This document shows, piece by piece, positions 1 through 11,300 of a stretch of DNA of 64,000 nt. Position 1 is the stretch's first letter; each line of letters begins with the position of its first letter. The translations under genes were made by a program, and so were the position numbers. This DNA is from Fennellomyces sp. T-0311 (lineage: Eukaryota > Mucoromycota > Mucoromycetes > Mucorales > Lichtheimiaceae): NCBI GenBank assembly GCA_025266875.1, contig JALLLT010000047.1:264290-328289 (forward strand), in the 5' to 3' direction. The notes beneath the pieces were generated by a model that ran no database searches, was not told where the DNA came from, and saw nothing but the letters and a program-made list of their open reading frames with translations.

Positions 1-1874
1 ATTGCTTCCTTGGTTGATTCATACCCATTTTGTCGTGCAAGGGGATGCACGACACCAAGAATGGTCGATTTTCCTAACCATGTATTTAGCGTACGTTATT
101 CCCCGACACACTACATATATAAGCTACCTATACCACCAGATCCATAAAGACTCACAATGACGGTCATGCTTTTCTTGACACGATTCGAAGAACTCAGTAT
201 GCTGCTACGTGCGCTGGATTTCTCACTTCCAGCAAATCCGCTGTAAAAGCTATGTGTATCCATCGACTTGCTTCCACCTATATCACCCCAATTGACTTCC
301 TCTGTGACAGAGCCCTCGCTTATGGTATCGGGAATACTTGCTGTGGTGCTCAGCTGACCAGAAACATTCGATAGGCTACTCGTGACTCGTGACGACAATC
401 TGTCATGTTGGTGTGTGCGCATGCGACTGGCTTTGTAATCAGCAGCATATTGCTCAATCATACTGGTCATTTCGGATATCGCACTTTGCCTGCCATAAAC
501 CGTTTTCGGTAGCGTAAAAACCGAAGCGATATCGTGCTGTGCCAGTGGAAACATAGGGATATGTGCCTATAAACACAGCAGCGTGAGGAGCCTGAATGTG
601 TATCTCATATATGACATTACCTCCTTCGACTCTTCTACCTCCAAAAGCCTAGTTAGGCATTCCTGTAGATCCACTCGGACACCATGAGCGCTGCTATACC
701 GATCATCCGGTGCCTGTACGTTTCCGTCAGAAACGCTACACAACCTGCAAGGGTATTCATACCTTGCTCGTCATCTTCTCAATGATTCTCGACACTATTT
801 CAGGCACATCCAGCTGCAATTCATGAACCAAAGGGATGGGGCGGCTCAGGACCCCGTTCAAAATCTCCAATGGCCCGCCTTCAAAAGGGTTTCGTTTGGT
901 AAGGAAGACAAAGAAAACAACGCCAAGCGAGTAGATATCCGAGCGATGATCCAAGGTGTATGCTGTGCGACCGGTCTTTTCTGGACTGACATACACCACC
1001 AAATTTTGAAGCATATGCGTAAGCTCTTTATTTTGAGCGGTTTTCCGCCAGCCTTCCGTGGTCAGATATGTTCCCAAGGACTTGAAGCCACAACCAAAGT
1101 TCCACAACTTGACATTGTCCACATCTTGACCGCTCCATTGAAAGGCAGAGAGTTGCAACTCCCCATGAACAACGTTGAATTTATGAATGAATTCCAGACA
1201 CCCAATGCATTTGATGGCAAAACGCAGAAACGTGGCTAAATCGTAGGTTGGGGCTGAATCACGCGTGCCCATTGACTCCAAGGAATGATCGCACTCGGCT
1301 TTCCATGGTCGAGCAGTGACAGAGCTGACAACAGAAGAGCGGGAGCTGGTGGCGATAGGCGTTTCTTTGGAAAAGTGGCCTCGACCTTCATCTGTGTAGA
1401 TTGCTGCAGTCAAGCCAGAGGCAAGGTTGATACATTCAAGGGGTTGTACTACAAGCGCTACTTAGTATGATGGAACCATTTTTCTTTGCTAGCTTCCGTA
1501 CCAATGAAATCTGATCCTCCAGGAAGTTGGTAAAGTTTTTTTGTGGTGTGAAACTCTCGTTCCAGATGGTGCGAGCTATTCGACACTTTCGCTATCACTG
1601 CGTCCTTTGTCGATATTCTAGGGTTGATAACACGTTCGTGAGCTTAGATCTAATGATTTGATGCTACTGTTCTTTACTTGTATCCGTAGACAACGTTGAC
1701 GTTTTCATTGTATGTCAGACTTGATATCACTGACGATTTGAAGTGATAGCCGGATATACGGAGCATACCGGACGGTGAACCATTGGCGACACCCCACTCT
1801 GCTTCAGAAGCAACCGAGTCGACAGAAGGTGACTTGCTTTGAAGGCCCATATAGTTTGACTGCTGGGTGAACAT
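1..1874 (-). CDS. Hybrid histidine kinase paralogue A (group X-like), 5' part only, runs off the left edge
   Basis: Six exons are visible on the minus strand: 1874-1678, 1617-1502, 1448-763, 713-621, 566-128 and 73-25. All junction phases agree, and a donor at 24 leads off the window. About 526 residues are readable. They cover a Ser/Thr-kinase-like domain (ISGYHF start, VIAK lysine, HGE in place of HRD, NFG in place of DFG, then [18 protein letters not shown]) and the start of the P-loop ATPase (GSGGIGKST). The Walker A is split by an intron exactly as in B and C. The first in-frame ATG is at 1874; the frame is open further upstream only through non-ATG codons. It faces away from B and C. 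Nothing seen suggests it is broken; the rest lies beyond the window. The role is inferred from the family: membrane-independent stress-sensing phosphorelay kinase. Confidence 0.85.
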
Positions 1875-3277
1875 GTTAATCAAGTCTGGACAAGTCTGCT
1901 GGTTATTGACATTCACCTTGCCGTGTATAGGTGATGGGAAAAGAGAGTTGTCAATTTCCACGGATGACGGGGTTAACGTATGACTATATCATTCCGTTCA
2001 CACATATTGTTTCGGATACCAGTAATCGAAATATACTGATGTCCTTGATGGGAAAAACTTATATGGCTTTTGTTCTTGGAAAACGGCCTTCGAGTGACAT
2101 TTTATGGGAAGCTTAATCACCGATATTATAGCTCACATCACTACTACTATCCATGCCAGACTTGGTGCAAGAAGTATCCCAAATTTCTATATACGGAAAC
2201 TTCCGTCGCAATGACGCCTTAACAATCACATGCTTACATAAAACTAACGAGTGGTGGTCTACTAGACACTATATGGAAGCGTTTTAGCATTGTACTCTGC
2301 ACAGTATGGAAAATACTATATCAACTCAAATGACAACTTTACAAAGGCCATTAAGCTCTACTAATAGGTATGCCGTATCCTTCAGCTATAATAGTAACTA
2401 TCTTTTTATTTCTTATCTAGTCCAATTCTGACTATGATTATTGCTTATATTGTAGGCACTTGATTCATATTGCGGGGCATTCTTGAGTTTGCGTTCACAA
2501 CAGCCTCCATCAATAACAAATACTTTAAGATCAGGCATATCTGCCATCACAAAGTAATAATTTGGCCCAGCTGTTCGGTTGATTTGACTCCATGAGTTTG
2601 TTAAAGCACTGACTCGGGAATCTTAAAGTAAAACGAGAGTGTAAGGTATATGCGTCTTTATGGCTTCATATGGGTATAAAGCCTTGTTCGTTAGATGCAC
2701 TTGACGAGCACCACCGGACCAGTAGATTGATGTTTTTAACAAAACACATGCTATGCGTATTAGGGCTCTAAACGGGCCATGCCCGACGGATATCGCGCCA
2801 ATTACGTCTGGCCACATCTGTGGCCCGTCGAGGCCCAACAAAACGGGCAAGTCAGTGACACAGGCATTATACGCCGTGTTAGTTTCTTTCCGGCCTCGCA
2901 CCTAAGTACTTCATTACTTTTTCCCATTCCATTCCCTTTGAAATGCACTACGTTTTAGATCAATTTCACGTATATTAGTCCTTCATTTCGACTGTCATAT
3001 GAATTAGTATCGTATCACTACCCTAGCAGCCAAGTTTTCCCTTTTATGTCGTCTATGCCGCCTTTCCACCAGGGTAATATTTTAAACCGACTCCGATTGC
3101 ACAGTTCCTCCCCATCCATTTTTCCATTCTTCCGTTCTCAGCACCAAACTATAGAGTTAGCGTATTGTTAGCGTCGATATAAAGGTAAGTCATATCGTGA
3201 AAAATAAAGTAGGCAGGCGAAAAAGGAAAAAGGTCAAAGATCTGTGAGTTGACACCCGGAGAAAAAGAGAAGTCTCC

Positions 3278-3363
3278 AAACATTACACGTGACATCAATC
3301 CCCGAACTTGAAATTACAAGAACCCGAATTAAATGGCCCGTCCAACTGTCACGTGTAATGTTT
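3278..3363. repeat. Perfect 17-bp inverted repeat with 52-nt loop
   Basis: The arms at 3278-3294 and 3347-3363 are exact reverse complements. Each contains CACGTG-like sequence (ACACGTGACA). The spacer carries no ORF. The structure could be a tiny MITE, a terminator-like hairpin or a paired E-box regulatory site. No clear target-site duplication flanks it, so the nature is undetermined. Confidence 0.6.
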
Positions 3364-4504
3364 CAATGGATGTTCACTTCTTTGGTTTGTCTGTCGGTTT
3401 CTTGATACGACTTCTGATTGATAAAGTGTCAAAAATGTATATTTGAGAGTTGGAAAAAAAGGGGGTTTTTTCTTTATTGTCCTTTAAGGAGTGACTTATT
3501 TATACTGGTAAGAATTAACTAATGAATGGAAACACGGCTCGGACCAGATAGAAGGATTGACGTAGATATGATACGATGGTAAATAAAAGGAAAATTGGGC
3601 TAGAGAATAGTCTATGAGAAGGTTTTCATGGGGCGGAAACACAAAAAGAAAATACGATGCTAATGATGATTAGCATGAGCAGTTAAGTGAACTAGTGATA
3701 TTCAGCTTATATCAATCGGATCAAAGAAAAGGAATGTATAGAAAGGTTCAGTCATAGAGTTGCCGAGGCCGAACGAAATATACAACACAATGTGACACAA
3801 CGAACGCCAAAAGGCAGAATACACATAACATTTTAATACGAGTTTTTTTTATCGCTACAGAGCACATTGCTCGACCGCACACTTTTCGGTCTGGCTCAAT
3901 TTTACCACAGGACTCAACTTTGCCTTTGCCAGTTATTCATTCCATCTCTACTATATGTATCCTAATCGAGAAGAGAGTGGATGCGTACACACTGTGGCAG
4001 CAGGTACACCGCCTCCCGTTTTGCTTTGCACATAGGACACTTTGCCGAGCACTCTTCGTACGATGAAGGATGTTTATGGTAGTCCTTTTCTCTTTATGTG
4101 ATGGCTTTTTGCGAACGATGATATTAAATGTCAACATTGTTTATATTTAGTAATAAGTGCCTACACGGCCAGTGCACTTTTGAATTGCGAATTTTTATGC
4201 TTTTCTTTCATTTAATAAAGATATCATTATACAGATCCACTCTATTAATCTTCACTCTTACTCCTGCTTTCACAGTGCTGGCTGGAAATTACCTTTCGTT
4301 GTACACATTAACTTTTCACACTAAGGCTATTCCTTATCCAAGGTTTAAGACATTTGTGAATTAGCGTGCTGTGGATAATTCGAGTGACGCTAATTAACAG
4401 AGTAGCCCATCGGCACCGATCTTCATGTAGCCAGATTGTTATAGAAGCTGCCCAACCATTTGAAAACTACATCCATTCAAAGGTGTATACTTAGTTGATT
4501 TACA

Positions 4505-4715
4505 GTGTCCGCTCGCTATAGCGATATGATGGTGCAGTCAAAATCGTACCGTTATAGCGATTATCGTTACAGTGGTTGCTTTATACAAAGATACGAGGTG
4601 CAGCCTAAACTTTATCGTTGTATCAAAATATCAATACTTAAAATAGAATTTGCCAGTGATTACCGTTTTGGTGCATCGAAAATTGTATTGTTATATCGAA
4701 TTATCGTTATATAAA
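4505..4715. repeat. Possible MITE relic with CGTTATA/ATCGTTAT motifs
   Basis: The block opens with ACAGTGTCCGCTCGCTATAG and repeatedly shows GTTATAGCGAT, ATCGTTACAG and ATCGTTATAT. Such termini resemble pogo/Tigger-type elements, whose ends commonly read CAGT...CGTTATAACG. No transposase and no clean terminal inverted repeat or TA duplication could be fixed by eye, so this is only a suggestion. Confidence 0.25.
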
Positions 4716-6388
4716 ACGTCATTACATGAAGCGGCCACGGTATGTACAATCATAGCAACCATTTTTCACAAGGTTGCGGAGGGAATTAAGAGAAAACTAT
4801 TGTCATTTGACAAAAGCTAATTTTTAAGCAGGTGCAGTAGGATTGGAGACTAGGCAGCACACACTGCAAAAAATTTTTGGGTGAATTTTGGTGAAGGCTA
4901 ATTTTCTATCAACACCATCGCGCAAAGAGAAAAAATTAAGATAGATTTCCATATCAATCCTCGCTCTCATCTATGCGATTTACTACTTCTCTTGTGCAAA
5001 CCAGGATCCTACTGACAAACGGCAATAGACGCATCCGTGATGCTGTAAAAATACGAAGATCTGTTTCATATGAATCCCATTATTTGTTCGATATGCTATA
5101 TTAGCCAGATTCTAATTCTTTGTTTATAGCTCAATAGTTATATCTCTATTTGGAAGCTATTAGATATACCCTATTAACCTATGATCTCTTTGTTGCTGTA
5201 CAAAGATTTATCTCTGCTTATATACTTATTGTAAACATCATGATACGGGCTTGCTGACAGACCCACTATACACACTTATATAAAGTAATCGAGAAATACT
5301 TGTGTATATCTTACCAGTTTTCAGGGGTTTGCCTAACATAACACTTATTATACCACAACAACGATTGTCGGATCCGAAAACTTAACGCCAAAAAGAACTT
5401 GACTCCTGATTATTCTCCTCGTTGTGTAACCGCTCATGCATTTTCATGGTTATAAAACATAGGGGAAATATCTATAATCAGTTCCCAAAGCTACACAGTA
5501 TTTACTACATTACCTAAATACTTTTGAATTTTGGACCAGCCTCGACCTTTTACTAAGTACATCTCGTAATAGTATGCAACGAGCACGCAATTCAATTTTG
5601 TTAGTACATATGTAATTTTCTATCTCGCTCCGACATAACATGGATACGCATGACAATATATGTAGTGCGCGAGGAAAAATATCACTGCAGAACCTGGTGC
5701 ATGGTTCCATATCATTTGCCGCCGCATATGCCTTTCGGTAGCTTCACCGAATTTTGAGTACAAAATTTAACATTGCTAAAACTAAATACTTCTAACAGAG
5801 TGAAACACGCCACTTCATGTAGCAGTTGTCGAATTTTTCATGGTTAAAACACCCGCAGCTTATATATACGGAAGCAAGGGCATGTGTTGTAAGTACATAA
5901 TTGAGGAGGTGATTTTATAAAAAGCACCAAAAGAGTTAACATTACAAAACATGATTTTGAAATATGATAACATTGTATGTACTCCTGTGGACTTGTGAAA
6001 TTTCGACACTTCAAGCCAATCTCTTTTAGTCTCTCGCTCCTCTCATTTTTATGAAAAGCTGTAAAGGCGTAAGTCGCTGGAGTAAAAAAAGACTGTGATG
6101 CTCTAGCAGTAATGCTACCTGATACATTTACCTGTAAGAAATTGCTCCTAATAGATAGGTAGGTTTTAAAATTTATTCGAAGTGCTTAAGCTCTAGGCTT
6201 CTTCTTTCAAAATTGGCGGAATTTTAAAAGTAAACAAGCATGCTGCAGCAGTAGTAATGCATCCCATCATTGCCTCTCGGTTACATGTCTATTAAGGAAC
6301 CAGAATACAGTTTTTCGAAAACTAATGTCGCCAAGGCCCAACTTTTATAATCCTTAAATATACGGCGAGTTCCATTTTTGGAACGACA

Positions 6389-6982
6389 TTGATTTCTTTG
6401 AGTAGCGACATTACTTTTGGAAATGTTGTACATAACTTTCAGCATATCATTGACATCCTCCTCAATGATCTACCACGCAAGGCCAAAAGCCTACGGTCTG
6501 GCCGCTGGCGCCGAAAATGGCCACCGCTTCTCCACGTTCTCCGGGATATTGATGTATGTACCCATCCAGATACACAATTTGACCCAGAACCCGATCCACA
6601 GGTGATCCTGGATGCATTCTTTGATGATACCAACAGCAATATCGATACCACTGGCTATTATTCCCACTACCATGGGTACACACACAACAATAAATACCTT
6701 TTATTGAAAAGAAAGAGTACCCGCCTCGGCGTTGCCGGGCTGAATCTAGGCCACTTAGGGACCCGGGAACTAAAAATTTTGCCGCTATCACTATCTCCCT
6801 TCCTTTTCTTTTTCTTTACTTTGTCGCGTAGCTAGAATTTTATATTTATTGCTACACCTGATACCTCCCGAGCTCACAGTCCTCACATCAGGTTTTTCTT
6901 CCCAGTAAGGGTTTTCCTGAATGTCCCACCACCTATACCCACTTTTCATTTTCCTATCTACACTTTTCAATTCCCTCTGCAC
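6389..6982 (-). other. GC-richer block, possible LTR-retroelement fragment
   Basis: This segment is richer in G+C than its surroundings and has overlapping ORFs of 60-148 codons in several frames, none recognisable. Read on the minus strand there is a purine-only run (around 6791-6818, AAAGAAAAAGAAAAGGAAGG), then a stretch ending in CAATAAAAGG and TTATTGTTGTGTGTG, then TGGTATCGATATTGC a little further on. That order resembles polypurine tract, LTR with polyadenylation signal, then a primer-binding-site-like sequence. No second LTR was found, so the assignment is weak. Confidence 0.2.
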
Positions 6983-8317
6983 TCATTATGGCCGGCGAAT
7001 TGCCTAAAGGATGTCGCTCTCGAGTGCCATACTCACGAATTATAATAATAAATACGCTTTAATCTGTATATAACTTTGATTAGTTAAAATAATGCTTTCG
7101 ATCATTCTTAAATTTTGAAGCAATACGTCCATTTAAAGTTTATGATCTCCTTAACTAATGGATCACTCTTTCATGCGAAGTTATAATCTGTGACGGAACT
7201 TTGCTCCTTTCACAAAGCTAGAAGCGGTAGTTTTATATTTAAGCGTAAATGAGGTACATCGTATTGAAAATAAGACACGACCTGGAATCATGAGTCACAC
7301 GAAAGTTTGTTGAAAGTGAATGTTTATGCTTTTTGAAAGTATATCAGATTAACGCAGAGTTAAAAAAGAAAATTTATTAATCGGTAAGGTAACGCTCAGC
7401 AGCTTGCCTATTATATATACGGAGATGTCGTCCGAACTTTGGCGAAGAAGTATTCACAATTAGGTTACACGCTCACAGACCTCACTTGAAGTTCGGTACT
7501 TCTACTCCGGATGGGTATCGTCACTCCGGCAAACTAGTCTGTGAATGGAAAGTGTGCTGCCGCTAATTCTCTTGCATTTCGGTCCGACATGTGCAATACG
7601 TCTGGTACACTATACCTTGTCTATCGTAGGGGTTGTCATGCTTTTCGGTTACTTTCACTTTATGAAGTAACCATTACTTTAAATAGACATTAGTACCAGC
7701 ATGTTTAGCGCCGATCGATGAATAGTGTTTCGAAGATGCAAGTCATTCAGCCTTTGTTAACCTGCTGACACTCTAGCTGCATTTGTTTGCAGATCGCATT
7801 TTTTGACAGTAACTATTAAGCTTGTAACTATTTTCACTTGCCTAGGACGATAAGAAATATATCGCCTGCATTAGGATATGCTATGTACGGTCTATATCCA
7901 TATTCCTTCATATGTCCATATCAAATGCGTGAACACTGCATTGCGGATTCGTGTAGTCGGAAAGGTTATCCAGGGGTAAGTGCTTTCACACCTCTTTTCT
8001 GTAGAGACAGTAACCGCGGTCTATTTTGAGAAGATCAGCAAAGGCGGACGACCAATTACCTTTGAGGTCCGTTTGTCATTGGCGTCGTCGCGTAGTGCTA
8101 AGATAATCTTGTCCGTGCATCAACTAATCAAGAAAGGAAAACGCATGAAACCCCCTATCGTTATGCATGGCAGCGGTAAGACACGAGTACCTGTGAAAAT
8201 AAGCTGTTGTTGTACTTTATTCCCTGTTTCTGTCACTCTGTTGTTTGCTGCAAGTAGCGCCCCTCTCTTACCAGCCATTATCAGCCTCCATATTACTCTG
8301 AGAGCTTTTGCGGTGTG

Positions 8318-11300
8318 ATGTCGAATTCAGGCTCAGGAATCTCCATTCCGGAATGGAATGGAACGCTCCATATACCCGGTTACCATTTCAAAGCATCAAG
8401 TACTTCGACATTGGCTCATGGCGAAAACGTAAATCTTATTCATGGTTACAAGTAAGGCTAATCTCTTCAACACAACTATCTCTCAAACTGACAAATTTCA
8501 TCTGCCAGAATTTCTACAAAGAGAGCAGTTGTTGCGAAATTATCGTCGAATGCTCTGCAGCTTGAGCGTGAATTTTACGTAATGAAGAGACTATATCAAG
8601 CCACAGATGGCTCTTCTTTCATCGGTATTGGATGCTTTTTTGTGCCCAAAGATTCAATTTAACTTAATCTTTCCAGCATGCCCATTGGAGTACTTGAGTC
8701 TGACAAGCAGCATCTCGGTCGCAATTTATGCAGATGAAGGCCAGAGCTATCTTAACCAACGCCGATTGTCGGAGGATCATCTCCACAGTTACACAGCTAC
8801 AACCATCGATACAACCAGAGTAACGCCAAGGAATGAGATGAACAGCACAGCCGCCAATGTGCGTGCATGGCTGCAATCGCGGTACAGTGCAGATGATGTA
8901 ACAAACGACATCGACCTCCCTTTCGAAACAATGGCTATGCAGTCATATGCGCCATCACTCGACCTGGCTACATTTTTACGCTTCGCAGTCAAGTGTACGG
9001 ATTGTCTTGAGTTTATTCATCGCAACAACGTGGTTCATGGAGGTACTCCAATTACCATCTTTTGCAACATCCGGTATGTTAACGTGGTAATAATTAGAAA
9101 TCCGGCTATCGTCGTTCATGTGGGATGGCGACGATACAAGATATGTCAAAATTTGGAATTTCGGAACTGGCTCAAAGACACCCCTTGAGACATACCTTAC
9201 CAGCGAAGGATGGCGTAAGACAGCATTAAATAGGGAGCTTACATCTATGCTACAAAGTGTTTTAGCGTACATGAGTCCAGGTGAGTGTTTTTTCTTTATG
9301 GTAACATGAAGACTAATCTGGTGTCACTAGAACAAACTGGACGAACAACTTACGCACCAGATCATCGTTCCGATATATACTCGCTTGGTATCGTTTTCTT
9401 TGTCCTTCTCACCGGAGAGAGTCCATTCGATGGTGGGCCACTTGAGATATTAAACGGAGTATTGAGCCGCAAAATTCCATTGGTACACGATATGCAGGGT
9501 GATGTACCCGAGGCGGTGTCACAAATCATTGAGAAAATGACAAATAAGGTAATGATTACTGCAAATTAATCCATGTGCCACTTTTTGAGCTGTTACATAT
9601 TCATCTTTTACTATCCTTCTTACAAACAGACGCCAAATGACCGATACAGCAGTGCTCATGGCCTACGCTCTGACTTGAAAGAGTGTCTAAGACAGCTCGA
9701 GGATGCGTTAGAGTCCGGTAGCACAGAGGTATGTAAGCGCTTCAATGTAGATAACGCATTAAAACTTAAAACCATGTTCATGTACAGATTATTAAACCAT
9801 TCCCTCTCGCTCAAAACGATATCGCGTCGATATTCACCCTGCCAAAGACTATATACGGTCGAGAGACTGTAATTTCCAGAATGAACGAATTAATTGGGCA
9901 GTTTGTGGCTGAATACAAGCCTAACCGAATACGACACCATATCCGGACGCCGCCAGCAACATCCGTTTGCACAGGGCAAACCTACCAGCTGAGCAATATT
10001 GGGAGTAACATAGACACTCAAAGCGATAATTCACGATCCGAAGATTGTGACAACAGCGTGCGATCAACATCTTCTCCTAGCTATTTCAGCGGTGTAGCCG
10101 AAAGCGAAACATCGAGTGCCATCAACATCCCAGGGAGTTATAAAGGAACAGGTACCTCAAAGCAAAAAACAGGAGCAGTTGTGGTGAGCTTGTACGGCCC
10201 TGGCGGTATAGGTACAGTATGTTTACAACCCTTGAAAGTCGTGTTACTTAATTTAAAATAGGAAAGTCTACTATGTTCAGTGCAGTTCAAGCAACCGCCA
10301 GACATAGCGGGTAATATAAAATTAAGATACAAAAATGCGAGTGTACTAAACAAGATTGAACATAGTTACATTGCTGTATCAAAATTCGATTCCAGGAACA
10401 AAGTCCCATACAGTTGCGTGCTTCGGTCGCTATCTCAGATCTTGCAACAAATTTTATCCGAGTCAGAAGATGAAATCAAGTTATTTTATGACCATCTCAA
10501 GATGCACCTCGGAGCGCAATTTTGCAACTGCTATTTATTGACAGATTTTGTTCCAGAGCTTCGGGTTTTATTAGATCCAACATCATCAGCAACAAAAGAG
10601 GATGAAAAATCCGAAGAAGAGGTGCATTTGGACAACGTTGAAACTCAGGCACGCTTCCAAAACCTTTTTATTGAAGTCTTCCGCGCAATCAGTAACTGGT
10701 GCATGACAACTCTCGTAGGTCATAGTTAAAATAGAACGAAGAAGAAGTATCTCACTATATATAACCATAGTTTCTGGATGATCTTCATCAAGCAGGTACG
10801 AAGGGCACATCGCGATAATTTAAGCAATGATATACTAATACGTTTACTTTAGATGACCATTCATTAGAGCTGCTTGAATCGCTGATGATATCAAAGATCA
10901 AAATTTTGATTTTTATATCTTACCGCGACCAGGAAATCACACCGAAACTCGGCGAAGTTCTCGAAAATGGAACCTCCTGGATTCGCTACATCAAAGTTGA
11001 ACCATTGGACATAAACTCAACCGTCGACTTTCTGTGCGATACATTTCATCGACCCCGAGACAAGAACCGTGACCCTCTATTTCCGCTGGCGGAAATCGTT
11101 CTGAAAAAGACGAATGGAAATGCTTTTTATACAGCACAGCTACTGCAAGCACTCAACCGAAAAAAGCTTATATTTTTCAACTGGCAAAAGAACGAGTGGG
11201 ACTACAATATCGAGGAAATTCGTGACGGAGCCACGTACAGCATGGAGTCTACAGCCGAATTGGATGTATCATTTATGGTTGCTCGTTTACGGGAGCTGCC

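Larger units (their letters stand above)
1962..8317. other. Gene-poor 6.4 kb spacer between kinases A and B
   Basis: This AT-rich stretch contains no convincing gene. It must hold the divergent promoters of kinases A and B at its ends. Short ORFs here are not supported by codon pattern, splice structure or recognisable motifs. It does contain relic-like structures listed separately: a perfect 17-bp inverted repeat (3278-3363), a GGCCCG/CGGGC-rich patch (about 2762-2850) resembling hAT termini, a patch of CGTTATA/ATCGTTAT motifs (about 4505-4715), and a GC-richer block (about 6389-6982) that may be an old retroelement fragment. Confidence 0.6.

Noticed and set aside
111..1961. Kinase A first looked like a broken pseudogene made of separate ORFs.
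   Set aside because: Placing GT-AG introns joins all six visible pieces in phase up to the window edge, so it is simply cut by the window.
1675..1961. Start of kinase A at 1961.
   Set aside because: The codon there is GTG; the first in-frame ATG is 1874, and fungal nuclear genes rarely use GTG.
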